Below are positions 44,455-57,050 of a stretch of DNA of 64,000 bases, piece by piece. Within the stretch, counting starts at the first letter, position 1; the number at the start of each line of letters is the position of its first letter. Location of the stretch: the NCBI RefSeq assembly GCF_963678635.1, contig NC_087069.1, forward strand, positions 27,890,303-27,954,302. Direction: 5' to 3'. Below the pieces are notes generated by a model. It was not told the DNA's origin, searched no databases, and saw nothing but the letters and a program-made list of their open reading frames with translations. The stretch comes from Symsagittifera roscoffensis (Eukaryota > Xenacoelomorpha > Acoela > Convolutidae). A program made the translations under genes and the position numbers.

Positions 44455-44770
44455 CACCTAATTTGAAGCAAGATTTGAGCGGTTTGAGCGGTATTTCTTA
44501 GACAATTACGCTAAAAATCTTGCTTCAAAATGAGCGGTTCGAGCGGTTTTTGAACGATTTATCTTAAAAAAACAGCTCAAAAACCGCGCAAAATTTGAAC
44601 GGTTTTGAACGATTTATCTACAAAAATTGCTCAAAAACCGCGCAAGATTTGAACGGTTTTTGAACGTTTTTTTTTAGATAAACCGCTCAAAACCGCTCAC
44701 ACCTTGCGCGGTTTTTGAGTGGTTTTTTTAAGATAAATCGCTCAAAACCGCTCAAATCTTGCTTCATAGT
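44455..44770. repeat. GAGCGG/CCGCTC hairpin cluster, unit 1
   Basis: At least eight alternating direct and inverted copies of TTTGAGCGGTTTTTGAGCGG and its complement, including a palindromic variant with GCGCGG, between two copies of a GCAAGATTTGAG/CTCAAATCTTGC word. The same cluster recurs at about 46,240-46,545 and 48,035-48,330. No protein is encoded. Confidence 0.8.
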
Positions 44771-44949
44771 AGGTGAAAAATTTCGACTCGGGGACTTGAA
44801 CATTTGGAAATCATAATACAAAAAAAAAACAAGACCTGGGAACTGACCACCGTTGCGAGGCAAATAGACGATGTTTTCCAGAAATTGGATGATTCGGTCG
44901 ATAAACATGGACAGTATAGTATGTTCATAGCTCATTAATTTCATATTTG

Positions 44950-45831
44950 CTTTTTTCGTTGGTTTTATATTTGCTTTTTTCGTTGCTTTCTAGGAAGATT
45001 GCTTTCTAGGAATCTATATTTGCTTTTTTCGTTGCTTTCTAGGAAGAGCGATTCACTTAGAATTTACCCAGAATTTAATTAAAAAAAGATGAATTTCACC
45101 AATACAAAGTTTCATTTCCTATCGTGGACAACCAAGAGTCCTATTTTTTGTATTTTCTAGAGATTCCTACCTCCAACAGTTCTAACTTTTTTAGCATCAG
45201 ACCTTAACTACAAAAAAAATATAACATGACGAAGCATTCAATTGAATGGTGCCTCCAACCTCCTTCTGCTCCTCATTTTGGTAGGGCATGGGAGCGACTC
45301 GTTTAGAATGTCAAACGGGCTCTCTTCATCATAACCGACATGAGAGTTTCAATTATGGTTGTTGTCGATACAGAAGGCTTCACAAATTGAAGACCACTAA
45401 ACCATGTTCGTAGCAAGAAAAAAGAAGAAGATCCATTAACCTCAAACCACTTAATTTAGTTAGGCTTTGTGTTACATTACTAGCCTGCATCTTCAACGAA
45501 ACTGCTACACTCAAGTCTTCAACCTGGACGCAAGTAAAGCTGAGATTACAAAACATCTGAAGCATGCTTGTTACTGAATACTTGCCAAATCTCAACATCA
45601 GATCAAAATGGACTCATCTTATTTTTTTTGAAATGGCGAATTTTTTTGGCATCTTGAAGAAGATTGCCCATCGAATCTGGACGTCGGATGCGTGACAAGA
45701 CCATTTACCGGTGCCGGTTGTATTGCAATGTAATGTGAAGTAAAGACCGATTGAGGGGGTTGAGCCCGTCGCGTTGATAGGCTTCCATTTCTGTTCCCCA
45801 CACAAATTTCTGGTTTGAGTGGCCGGGAGAA
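44950..45831 (+). pseudogene. BEL integrase fragment in tandem unit 1
   Basis: Corresponds to about 39,590-40,370 of the BEL remnant: an integrase-core stretch with a CTTTCTAGGAAG triplication (44,986-45,055), the SVEWCLQPPSAPHFG motif (about 45,243-45,285), then the C-terminal BEL part with GATTGCCCATCGAATCTGG (45,663). An in-frame TAG follows the ERL of the VEWCLQ block. It is fused at its left end to repeat H. Confidence 0.75.
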
Positions 45832-46730
45832 TTTTTGAACCGTTTTTCAAGCAAGATTTGAGTGGTTTTTAAGCGGTTTTTGAGCGGTCTTATAAAGAAA
45901 ACCGATTAAAACCAATACAAAGGCCTCGAAAGGTAATGTGATCCCGGGTTGACCTCCATAAACTGAAAATGCTTATCTTACTTTTCCCCAGACCGAAAAT
46001 GCTTGTCATACAATTGTCTGCATCAAATGTATCGAAAAATGCCAATCATACAATTTTCATACAACTTCAAAATACCATTGAAAAAAGATTCAACCTAGTT
46101 TCTCCGGCTATTTGAACCAAATACAACAATCTGAAAAAACATCGTCTATTTGCCTCGCATCGGTGATCAGTTCCCAGGTTTTATTTATTCTTGATTATGA
46201 TTTCAAAATGTTCAAGTCCCCGATTCGAGATTTTTCACCTAATTTGAAGCAAGATTTGAGCGGTTTGAGCGGTATTTCTTAGACAATTACGCTAAAAATC
46301 TTGCTTCAAAATGAGCGGTTCGAGCGGTTTTTGAACGATTTATCTTAAAAAAACCGCTCAAAAACCGCGCAAAATTTGAACGGTTTTGAACGGTTTATCT
46401 ACAAAAATTGCTCAAAAACCGCGCAAGATTTGAACGGTTTTTGAACGTTTGTTTTTAGATAAACCGCTCAAAACCGCTCACACCTTGCGCGGTTTTTGAG
46501 TGGTTTTTTTAGATAACTCGCTCAAAACCGCTCAAATCTTGCTTCATAGTAGGTGAAAAATCTCGACTCGGGGATTTGAACATTTGGAAATCATAATACA
46601 AAAAAAAACAAGACCTGGGAACTGACCACCGTTGCGAGGCAAATAGACGATGTTTTCCAGAAATTGGATGATTCGGTCGATAAACATGGACAGTATAGTA
46701 TGTTCATAGCTCATTAATTTCATATTTGCT

Positions 46731-47615
46731 TTTTTCGTTGGTTTTATATTTGCTTTTTTCGTTGCTTTCTAGGAAGATTGCTTTCTAGGAATCTATATTT
46801 GCTTTTTTCGTTGCTTTCTAGGAAGAGCGATTCACTTAGAATTTACCCAGAATTTAATTTAAAAAAGATGAATTTGACCAATACAAAGTTTCATTTCCTA
46901 TCGTGGACAACCAAGAGTCCTATTTTTTGTATTTTCTAGAGATTCCTACCTCCAACAGTTCTAACTTTTTTAGCATCAGACCTTAACTACAAAAAAAATA
47001 TAACATGACGAAACATTCAATTGAATGGTGCCTCCAACCTCCTTCTGCTCCTCATTTTGGTAGGGCATGGGAGCGACTCGTTTAGAATGTCAAACGGGCT
47101 CTCTTCATCATAACCGACATGAGAGTTTCAATTATGGTTGTTGTCGATACAGAAGGCTTCACAAATTGAAGACCACTAAACCATGTTCGTAGCAAGAAAA
47201 AAGAAGAAGATCCATTAACCTCAAACCACTTAATTTAGTTAGGCTTTGTGTTACATTACTAGTCTGCATCTTCAACGAAACTGCTACACTCAAGTCTTCA
47301 ACCTGGACGCAAGTAAAGCTGAGATTACAAAACATCTGAAGCATGCTTGTTACTGAATACTTGCCAAATCTCAACACATCAGATCAAAATGGACTCATCT
47401 TATTTTTTTTTGAAATGGCGAATTTTTTTGGCATCTTGAAGAATAGATTGCCCATCGAATCTGGACGTCGGATGCGTGACAAGACCAATTACGGGTGCCG
47501 GTGGTATTGCAATGTAATGTGAAGTAAAGACCGATTGAGGGGGTTGAACCCGTCGCGTTGATAGGCTTCCATTTCTGTTCCCCACACAAATATCTGGTTT
47601 GAGTGGCCGGGAGAA
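46731..47615 (+). pseudogene. BEL integrase fragment in tandem unit 2
   Basis: Same content and same breaks as unit 1, with a few base changes. Fused to repeat H at the same point. Confidence 0.75.
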
Positions 47616-48512
47616 TTTTTGAACAGTTTTTCAAGCAAGATTTGAGTGGTTTTTAAGCGGTTTTTGAGCGGTCTTATAAAGAAAACCGATTAAAACCAAT
47701 ACAAAGGCCTCGAAAGGTAATGTGATCCCGGGTTGACCTCCATAAACTGAAAATGCTTATCTTACTTTTCCCCAGACCGAAAATGCTTGTCATACAATTG
47801 TCTGCATCAAATGTATCGAAAAATGCCAATCATACAATTTTCATACAATTTCAAAATACCATTGAAAAAAGATTCAACCTAGTTTCTCCGGCTATTTGAA
47901 CCAAATACAACAATCTGAAAAAACATCGTCTATTTGCCTCGCATCGGTGATCAGTTCCCAGGTTTTATTTATTCTTGATTTTGATTTCAAAATGTTCAAG
48001 TCCCCGATTCGAGATTTTTCACCTAATTTGAAGCAAGATTTGAGCGGTTTGAGCGGTATTTCTTAGACAATTACGCTAAAAATCTTGCTTCAAAATGAGC
48101 GGTTCGAGCGGTTTTTGAACGATTTATCTTAAAGAAACCGCTCAAAAACCGCGCAAAATTTGAACGGTTTTGAACGGTTTATCTACAAAAATTGCTCAAA
48201 AACCGCGCAAGATTTGAACGGTTTTTGAACGTTTTTTTTTAGATAAACCGCTCAAAACCGCTCACACCTTGCGCGGTTTTTGAGTGGTTTTTTTAGATAA
48301 ATCGCTCAAAACCGCTCAAATCTTGCTTCATAGAAGGTGAAAAATCTCGACTCGGGGATTTGAACATTTGGAAATCATAATACAAAAAAAAACAAGACCT
48401 GGGAACTGACCACCGTTGCGAGGCAAATAGACGATGTTTTCCAGAAATTGGATGATTCGGTCGATAAACATGGACAGTATAGTATGTTCATAGCTCATTA
48501 ATTTCATATTTG

Positions 48513-49540
48513 CTTTTTTCGTTGGTTTTATATTTGCTTTTTTCGTTGCTTTCTAGGAAGATTGCTTTCTAGGAATCTATATTTGCTTTTTTCGTTGCTT
48601 TCTAGGAAGAGCGATTCACTTAGAATTTACCCAGAATTTAATTTAAAAAAGATGAATTTGACCAATACAAAGTTTCATTTCCTATCGTGGACAACCAAGA
48701 GTCCTATTTTTTGTATTTTCTAGAGATTCCTACCTCCAACAGTTCTAACTTTTTTAGCATCAGACCTTAACTACAAAAAAAATATAACATGACGAAGCAT
48801 TCAATTGAATGGTGCCTCCAACCTCCTTCTGCTCCTCATTTTGGTAGGGCATGGGAGCGACTCGTTTAGAATGTCAAACGGGCTCTCTTCATCATAACCG
48901 ACATGAGAGTTTCAATTATGGTTGTTGTCGATACAGAAGGCTTCACAAATTGAAGACCACTAAACCATGTTCGTAGCAAGAAAAAAGAAGAAGATCCATT
49001 AACCTCAAACCACTTAATTTAGTTAGGCTTTGTGTTACATTACTAGCCTGCATCTTCAACGAAACTGCTACACTCAAGTCTTCAACCTGGACGCAAGTAA
49101 AGCTGAGATTACAAAACATCTGAAGCATGCTTGTTACTGAATACTTGCCAAATCTCAACATCAGATCAAAATGGACTCATCTTATTTTTTTTGAAATGGC
49201 GAATTTTTTTGGCATCTTGAAGAATAGATTGCCCATCGAATCTGGACGTCGGATGCGTGATAAGACCAATTACCGGTGCCGGTGGTATTGCAATGTAATG
49301 TGAAGTAAAGACCGATTGAGGGGGTTGAACCCGTCGCGTTGATAGGCTTCCATTTCTGTTCCCCACACAAATATCTGGTTTGAGTGGCCGGGAGAACGTT
49401 CAAGAATGAACAATCTGATTAAAAAACCCTACCGCAATTCAGTCTATTATCGTGATTTCACTTTTGTGATTGGAGTTAGTAACCCTTTTTAAAGCATCAA
49501 ACAAGAATCTGAAAACAAATTGATTAAATTTTAAGGCTGC
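48513..49540 (+). pseudogene. BEL integrase fragment in tandem unit 3
   Basis: Same content as units 1 and 2, but it continues past the unit junction (GAGAACGTTCAAGAATGAAC) into the normal BEL tail found at 40,374. Unit 3 is therefore the ancestral right edge of the array. Confidence 0.75.
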
Positions 49541-49544
49541 AACA

Positions 49545-50716
49545 AAAAATGCTTCTCATACAAATTTCATATATGAAATGAATGCTTATCACACTCTTTA
49601 ATACAATGTTATTAAGTAAAAGTAAAGGTATGAAAATAGCAAGATAAGCTTTTTTTTTCCATACTATGAAGTTTTATAACAAGCATTTCTTCCTTACTCT
49701 TGAATTAAAAATTGAGCTTTTTCATCAATTTTTTTATCTTCAAAATTGTTTGAAAATAGCATGATAAACATTTTTCCTTACACTTTAACTGTCTGATAAG
49801 CAGTTTTTCCAGATTATGAAATTGTATGACAAGCATGAAAGAAATTGCAAAACATTTTTGTTTTGAAATATTTATGTTTCATCCGAAACACTTACCACGG
49901 GTTTTTTGTCATAAGGAAACCCAGAGTGTAACTGGCAGTTGCCACGCAGATAAACAGCTTTTGGTTATTTCAGCTATTTAAGTTAATTTTAAAGTTTTCA
50001 CTTGAAATTATATACCAAAATGTAATTTTTTGTATATGGCTAGATAATTTTTGATTTGAAAAGTTTGGTGGTTGAGAAAAAAGCCTATTTTTAAAACAAA
50101 TTTAATTTTATCTTAGCAACTGAAAGAAAAGAACTAATCGTGTTTAACAAATTGAGTGAACAATTCATCCTGGACTACTTTATTAACAAAAAAAGTCAAT
50201 ATTTGCTGGCAAAACTTTTTTTTCGAAAAATTTAAATTTGAGCTCAAAACAAGTTTACAACTAAAAAAGGATTAAAATTTTTCTACCTCAATTTTTGTTT
50301 TTGTTTTTGAAAAATTGCAGATGAAAACATGCAAAATATTTTTATATGAAGATTATATGATAAGCATTTCTAGCGACCAAAATTAAAATTATGTTTTTGA
50401 TTGTCAAAATTCCCTCTATCTTAGGTAAAATTGTTTAAATCTTTTCAAAGTTAGCCAGTGTTTTTTTTCTATGGCAAAATGATTATCTGATAATTTTCAT
50501 ACAATTTATTACAAGAATTTTTCATCAGAAAAATTAAATCATTTTCGTAATGACCAGAAAAATTCAAAAGAGACAAATAGACCACAAATTTTCATTAAAA
50601 TTTTTCAAAACGTTTCTTAAATTTTGCATGAGTTTTGTATGATACGCAGTTTTTTCTACTGACTTCAAATATGAAACTGTAAGATAACCATTTTTCTTCT
50701 ATGGACCTCAACCCGG
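49545..50716. mobile_element. TIR element P, copy B' (duplicate of 41,231-42,422)
   Basis: Aligns with copy B throughout, including CCAGAGTGTAACTGGCAGTT and the right end CCTCAACCCGGG, with small indels. It shows that the flanks of the array derive from one larger duplication. Confidence 0.75.
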
Positions 50717-50849
50717 GATTGCCTTATAGAAAAATGAATGTCCATTACGAAAGCATCCAAGAACACTAAAAAGAAACAAATTTATAGTATTTTTTTCAAT
50801 AGATGAGCGTGAGCAAGCTTTGTCAATACTGACGGGATTCACATTGAAA

Positions 50850-51015
50850 AACATTTAAAAAGTGATAGCGCATTTGACTGCAGATTGAGAAGACATACAA
50901 CCCTTATAAACTAAAAATACCCAGAAAACAGTCAAAAGCTCAATTGTGATGTACTTGTTGACGTCCAAAAAAATTCTTGCAAACTTGCGTTTCTTGGGAC
51001 CTCAATATACATTTT
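50850..51015 (+). repeat. tRNA-Cys-derived SINE-like head and tail, copy 3
   Basis: Near-identical to copy 2, with GCA at 50,880-50,882 and the same ACCCAGAAAACAGTCAAAAG tail. It arose with the flanking duplication rather than as an independent insertion. Confidence 0.55.
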
Positions 51016-51239
51016 TTCATTATGCGAATACAATAACAAACCAGACGTACTTAATAGCGAGTCTAACAAAGCTGACCCATTCAAAATAAAAGATTAGTTT
51101 TTCTGAAAATAATCAGATTTCCTGGTTCAGAAAAAAAAGTTTTTGTTTCCCATAAAAAAAATTAAAATTATATTACGATTCAAACAAATATGGTACGACA
51201 AATTGATGAATACTAATTTTTGAAGATTTCAACAATTCT

Positions 51240-51880
51240 TTCCCAGTTTATTGATTTCATTGTATTTTTCTCTGGGGTTCTTGAAATCTAGTGAAATCAG
51301 GGGAAATTTCGCTGCAATATGTTCCAACGGTCAAAACGCATTTCTCTGCGGAATCCAAAACAAGCATGGCTTTGCGTTTGTCTCCAAACACCGCATTGTC
51401 ACTGGAGTTCAATTTTTTGCTTTCCAGTCAAATTTTTTTTTTAGCGTTTAGTATTTAAGCCTTGTCTTTCGATTCCTTCAGAAATAAGACTTGAAAACTT
51501 TTTTTTGCACATGTTACCGAATCGAACAAAACTATGCGGATTCCAGTAGATATGTATACTGAGTCCAAACCATGACCAAAGTACCCCAGCTTGGCCTTGG
51601 CTTCGTAATCATACAAGTTTTATATACGAAACGCACCAATCATAGGCCTTTCATTCCTTTTTTAAAATTACTTTTCTGTTGCATGGAGATTGTATTTTCG
51701 CCTTTTTACGTTTATGAATTTTGTATAAGTAGCTTTTTTAAGCGACAAGGGTGTTTAAGAAACCTTTTTGCAAAACTCATTGGGTTTATGTGGCTGGTTT
51801 TACGATAAATATACAGTGTGCGACATTGAGTGCTCTAAGGCACTTGCAAGGACAGCTGTTAGGATTTTCGGTGTATGGAG
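51240..51880. repeat. Dispersed repeat G, copy 3
   Basis: Close duplicate of 42,940-43,575. It leads into the TIR P right end (51,875-51,892) and the first 30 bases of repeat H, which is cut by the junction at 51,923. Confidence 0.7.
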
Positions 51881-51923
51881 GTCAACCCGGGTCTACTGAC
51901 ATTTCAATTGTCATTTCGAGTCT

Positions 51924-54900
51924 GGGGACACTTGGGCCCAGCCATGAGCTCACTATTTTTGCTGGTAATTAGTTTAAGTTGCGCGGTTTGTGCGATAGTT
52001 TTTAAATTGTAACGACTTTTTTGACCCCATGTTAATGGACTACACATTGACTCATACACATTCGAAGCTGTGTTTAGACTCTAGCCAGCTTACTTAGGAC
52101 ATAGCTTTTTTTCCGTCGGTTTGTACTTCCGCGCGAATGTTACATATATGTTCATGGGTTTTATTGTTTTGAGATGCCGAGCAGATGTTCTGAATAGGGC
52201 CCTTAACCAAGAGCCAGAAGGTTGGTTCGGAAAGCAGGTGCCTTCCGGATTCCCCAATTTAATTTCTTAACCTAGTTAAGACCGAAAATTCACGTATCGT
52301 GAAAGCTGGGGTGGTCAGCCGTCACGTCGTTCCCGGAGCGGTATGTGACCAAAAACACTTAAAAATGCACAAAAAACAAAACGAAAAAAAGTATAGTAAA
52401 CAAGAGAAAACCAAATAGTAATAAAAATGACCAAAAAAAAACCAAAAACCTGCAAAAGAAATTGGTAGTAATCATCCCCTCAGACGATATGTGATCCGAC
52501 CCTCTTTTTTGTTGTTAGATATATTGTTGTCCAAGGATTTTATATCAAACCATATCGTTACAATCAAATTTGTGGTCCTTTTTCTGGTGCCTATAAAGTA
52601 GGATTAGCATAACGTATTTAATCACCTTAATGCTAAGTTGGATTCAAACTGGAAGAATCAGGTGATAAGAGTCAGAGAATCATCCGGCAAGCAGTGCAAG
52701 GAGCAGCAGAAAGGGTCTCAAGGACAACAACAACCGACAGTTGGGTATCGCTAACACTTATTGTATCCTTTATGGTTCAGAGATTTGTATTCTTTTTGGA
52801 AGCACCTTAATTCGGATATTGAACAGACCCGGAGTGGTACAATAGTATTAATTTTTACTACTTTTACTACCCGTATTAATTTTCCTATACTGTTTTCAGC
52901 AAAACAGTCCGTAAACAGACCGGTTTTTATGCTCAAAATAGTGATATTTTGATCCCCCTTATTCATATCGCAATTTTTCAGATATCCTTTTCTTCTGCAA
53001 AAAAGCTCTTCAGTAGTTTTTAATATCGTATTTAGACTAATAGAAGAAGAAGAACCGGTATATTTTAATTCGGACATGGTTGGAAATAATTGTGCATCAA
53101 AATCCAATTTTTCGTAATTTGTGGAAATACCAAACATGCAAAACAAGAAAATTTTTTGAAAATTTGCGAGCTAGTGTGAGAACAATTATTGCTCAGACAA
53201 CATACACTGAGGAGTTGACAGATTTTGGAATCCGTTTGCCAACAAAATTCCTGGCTCCAGTGAAATCGAACTTAATGAGAATGATTTAGTTGGTTCATCA
53301 ACCTGGAGATGTCAAAGTAGCCTTGTTTTTGACAAATTTATTTCAGCTGAATCATTTGAGACCGGGTTTTGCTTTATCTTGGTACTGTCAGATCAGGACA
53401 TAAGTCAGCTTAAATTTGAGCTAATCAGTTTTTGGAGAAATGGAGCATCGAAAATTTTTAGATTGTTTTTAGCAAAACCTTCGATTTAAGAAGTTAGACC
53501 CTTCACAATTAGTAAAAAATTTTTGGAAACTATTCACACCCCTACTAAACGGTAGCAATCATTAAAAAAGGCAGTATCACTTTCTTTTATACAATATGGG
53601 TGGGTTAAGGAACCTTGATGTCAATAAGCTAGTCGGAAATAGGCCGGCTAGTGGACCCCTCTCAGTTGAGCCAAATTTTTGAATAAGCAGCTTAGCTTCA
53701 ATCCGGAGTAAAAAAGAAGCAAATCTTCTTACTTGGTTGATTTTGCAGTTTAGGCTCTATAACCGTATCTTAAAGGCTCTCGGTTTAACTTTTCGACAAC
53801 TCGGAAAGGTCTCAATTCGGAGGGGTCCCATTTTTGCCAATCCGGAAACGTCATACTTTGCCAATCTGGAGGTGTCACAATTTGGAAGGATACTGTTTTT
53901 GCCAATTTGAGGTGTCATATTTTGCCACTCCGGAGGGGTCCCAATTCAGAGTGGTCCTGTTTTTTGCCAACTCGGAACGATCCTTGAACGCCGATCCAGG
54001 GGTTCTAAGAATTTTTTTACGAACGCAGACGTAGGGATCCTAATGCAAACGTTAAATGGAATTTTAGGACGAATTGGCAGACCAAACGAGCTAAAAAAAA
54101 TAAGACTGCACTGGTAACTTGCCTTTAAAAAAACTGAAAAGAAGATAGTAATTTGAAACAGGTTTAAACATGATTCGCTCCTCTAGGACTAAACGAAAAC
54201 AGAACTCCTTTCTGATTTAAATCGGGTTGGAATCCAAGACTAATTTTATTTTGAAAATTGGTTATCTCGATAGTTTTAGTATGTCTAACTCGGTCGATCC
54301 GTGTGCATATAAGTAACACAAAAACTCGGTAGGTACAATAGACTCCCACTTGAGAGAAAAACACTGCCTTCAAATTTTGTCTGTTTAGCGCGGAAATAAA
54401 ATGGGAAGGCTACTAAATTTTGACAGACCGATTGCATTACACACGTATTTTTTGATTCCTTTATCAACAATGTGAATGTGTTTTGTATTAAAAATTGCAA
54501 TCGATTGGGTATTGTGTGCACTATCTTTTAAATATCTTGACTTCATCCGACTGTGCAGCATTTTATCCAATAAACAATATTTCATCGCTGTGCATAAATA
54601 GAAATACGCTGTACTGTGATAATTTAATAAGATTCGTAATCACTTGTTAGTTTTTGGATTTTATCGTGTTGTGTCAAAATTATCTGCTGTTAGACAAAAA
54701 AGACAGTGAAAAGCGAGTCAATTAAGTGAGTAGCAAAAGCAATAGATTAAGATGAGTCTAGACAAGCCGGAGAGTACCTAAGCTAATTGATAGCTCTAGG
54801 AACTGTATACCAAAAAGACAGAGGGGAACAAAAAAAGATCCTTTCGTGGAACGACCAAAAAAACTCAGAGCAAGAAAGGAAAGAAAGTTTAGGCGGAATA

Positions 54901-54955
54901 GTTGAAAGAAGGAGTCAAAAGGTCGCGTAAGATAAAAGAACAAAGTTGGAAGTAG
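51924..54955 (+). repeat. LTR-like long repeat F, copy 1
   Basis: Begins GGGGACACTTGGGCCCAGCC, at a clean break inside repeat H. The same start occurs at 58,713 and 62,232. Copy 3 follows copy 1 to about 53,680. It contains no intact gene. It precedes a gag-like region that starts after ATTTATTGGAGCCCTGGCAG (about 54,957), which would suit a primer-site position. I infer it is a long LTR of the BEL derivative; its right boundary is a guess. Confidence 0.5.
53770..53985. repeat. Short tandem repeat with TTTTGCCAA...CGGA units
   Basis: About six imperfect 35-40 base units built from TCCGGAGGGGTC and TTTTTGCCAA words (AATTCGGAGGGGTCCC, TTTTGCCAATCCGGA, TTTTGCCACTCCGGA, TTTTTTGCCAACTCGGA). It lies in the part of repeat F beyond the aligned copy 3. 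The 66-codon ORF across it is not a gene. Confidence 0.7.
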
Positions 54956-54962
54956 AGATTTA

Positions 54963-56210
54963 TTGGAGCCCTGGCAGCATAAGAATCTGGCGGTACGTGG
55001 AACTGAAGAAAAGTGGAACTTGAGAATAACGAGTGAATCCACCCTCGTAGTACAGCGCCAAGATTTCGCTACATCGACCGGGACAATTGATCGAGAACAA
55101 ATGTCGATAGTGTCCGACATTTCGATTCACAACCAAAAAGTAGGAGGCTCACTTACTGAAATACCACGACTCATGACTCATGAGGTGTCAGAGAAAGCGG
55201 CAACGTCTTCCTCGTTTTCGGAAAGAGTTAAGAACGCTTTGGGAAATTTCTTTCCGTTCACCATTTGAACGGGAATCGGCGATGAAGTTGACACCCAAGA
55301 AGAGAAATTGATAACTCTGAGTATCAGGGAGCTTAAACAAGTCAACTCATGAAAACGAGACACCGATAAACATGGAAAATAGCTATTCGGACCAATTTGG
55401 TGCGGTCAGAACCATAAGCAGAACTGTGAAGGGAATACAACAATCGACAGAGTTCATGACAATGACAAAATCATTCATGCAATTAGGAGCTACTAGGGCC
55501 ACTGATCAGGGACCACACTAAGGGAACTCCACCAAAACTAAGCTGCCTGGCACAAACAAGGTGACACCAACACTAGTGACTCCATTAGTGGAAAATGGAG
55601 CGTCAATGGAAGAAGCCTTGACCAGGATTGTGGATAATATGGGTGTGCAGAATGAACAGACGTCCATCAGGATGATTGATTTAAAAAGAGCAGTTCATAT
55701 TGAAAGAGAAAGCCTATGGGAGGAAATACTTCGCAATAGACAGGAGGTTAGTACGAACGAAAGTCGCTTACGTTTAAAGAACAGAACGGAAGGTTGCGGG
55801 AGGTCGAGGAAAGAAAGAAACATTTAAAAGGGGACTTGGAGCAACTCCAGAGTCAACAAGAGCAAACTCTTTGAACAGTCGATACAAGGATAGACGCGAC
55901 GATCGAAAGACGCAACCAGGCTACCATCATGGACTTCATGGACAACAGTAGTAGATCGAGAAACAGTGGTGCACACCCAAGAGAGTCTTGCAAAGAGCCG
56001 CAGTCAACTTCAATTAGCACTCAAACAGAGTAAAGACCTATGGGTACGCGAGAGGAAGAGGTAACCCATCGAGTGGCGCCAGCGGGAGTCACAGGTACAG
56101 GAATGTCAACAACACCAGAGGAAGCTCTGCTGGCAGTAGGCCATTCTCAAACAAACGACCAACGCAAGAAGAACAAGCGAGTGGAAGGGCTGATTCCTTG
56201 AATTGCTCGA
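54963..56210 (+). pseudogene. gag-like remnant with a coiled coil
   Basis: ORF 54,963-55,268 (101 codons, Ser/Thr/Glu-rich) is followed by stop-broken sequence, then ORF 55,561-55,827 (88 codons). A shifted frame from about 55,795 continues a charged heptad-like helix (REVEERKKHLKGDLEQL) to a TAA at 56,031-56,033. A coiled-coil protein upstream of BEL integrase sequence, just after an LTR-like block, suggests Pao/BEL Gag, but no capsid or zinc motif is seen. The join to integrase sequence near 56,215 skips protease and RT, so the element is internally deleted. Confidence 0.4.
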
Positions 56211-56221
56211 ACCAGAGAATT

Positions 56222-57050
56222 TAATTAAAACGAGCTGAATTTCAGCAAAACAAAGTTTCATTTCCTGTGGTGGACTATCAAGAGTCCTATTTATGCTACT
56301 TTCTAGAGATTCCTACCTCCAACAATTTTAGTTTTCTTAACATCAGACCACAACTACGAAAGAAACACAAAATGCTGAACCACTCAGTTGAATGGTGCCT
56401 CCAACCTCCTTCCGCTCCTCATTTTGGTAGGGCATGGGAGCGAATTTTTCAGAATGTCAAACGTGTTATCTTCATCATAACAGACATGGGAGTTTCAACT
56501 ATGATTGTTGTCGACACAGAAGGCTTCGCAAATTGAAGACCACTAAACCTTGTTCGAAGCAATCGAAAAGACGAAGATCCACTCACCTCAAATCACAACA
56601 GTAGTAGATCGAGAAAATAGCTTTTGAACAATTAGTAGTTCTAATCGTTCAATTAACGAATTGGGAGATGTCGGTTTTGAGGCTTTGTGTTACATTACTA
56701 CATTACTAGCCTGCATCTTCATCGAAACACTGCATTCAAGTCTTCAACTTGGACGCAAGTAAAGCTGAGATTACAAAACATCTAAGAATACTTGTTACTG
56801 ATTACCTGCTTAACCTGAACATCAGATCAAAATGAACTCAGCATGAAATTGTTTTGAAAATGGCGAATATTTTTAACATCTTGAAGAATAGATTGCCCAT
56901 CGAATCTGACCGCTCGGATGCGTGACACGAACATTAACCGATGCCGGTTGTATTGCAAGGTCATGTGAGGTCAAGACCGATTGACGGGGTTGAAACCGCC
57001 GCGTTGATAGGCTTCCAATTGTGTTCCCCACACAAATTTCTGGCTTGAGT
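56222..57050 (+). pseudogene. BEL integrase C-terminal fragment, copy in duplication unit 1
   Basis: The 89-codon ORF 56,267-56,536 holds SVEWCLQPPSAPHFGRAWER, the motif around the catalytic Glu region of Pao/BEL integrases, followed by VKRVIFIITDMGVST. Unlike the 39.8 kb copy, the VEWCLQ block is open through the NVKR part. The C-terminal BEL domain continues in broken frames to about 57,010. A foreign patch (about 56,597-56,675) interrupts it. Confidence 0.75.

Larger units (their letters stand above)
44051..49396. repeat. Tandem array of three units of about 1.78 kb
   Basis: Units run 44,051-45,831, 45,832-47,615 and 47,616-49,396, each starting TTTTTGAAC and joined at GGGAGAA|TTTTTGAAC. 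Each unit contains, in order: a TIR P end (CCCGGGTTGACCTCC); AATGCTTATCATACAATT-type words; a cluster of GAGCGG/CCGCTC hairpins; a stretch of repeat H; a CTTTCTAGGAAGA triplication; and the BEL integrase tail. Units are almost identical, so amplification is recent relative to their contents. Confidence 0.92.

Noticed and set aside
45380-45850. Minus-strand ORFs of 60-79 codons recurring in every tandem unit
   Set aside because: They recur because the units are duplicated, and the region is plus-strand BEL integrase sequence.
44051-49396. CRISPR array or centromeric satellite
   Set aside because: The repeat unit is about 1.78 kb with transposon-derived content, without short spaced repeats, and there are only three units.
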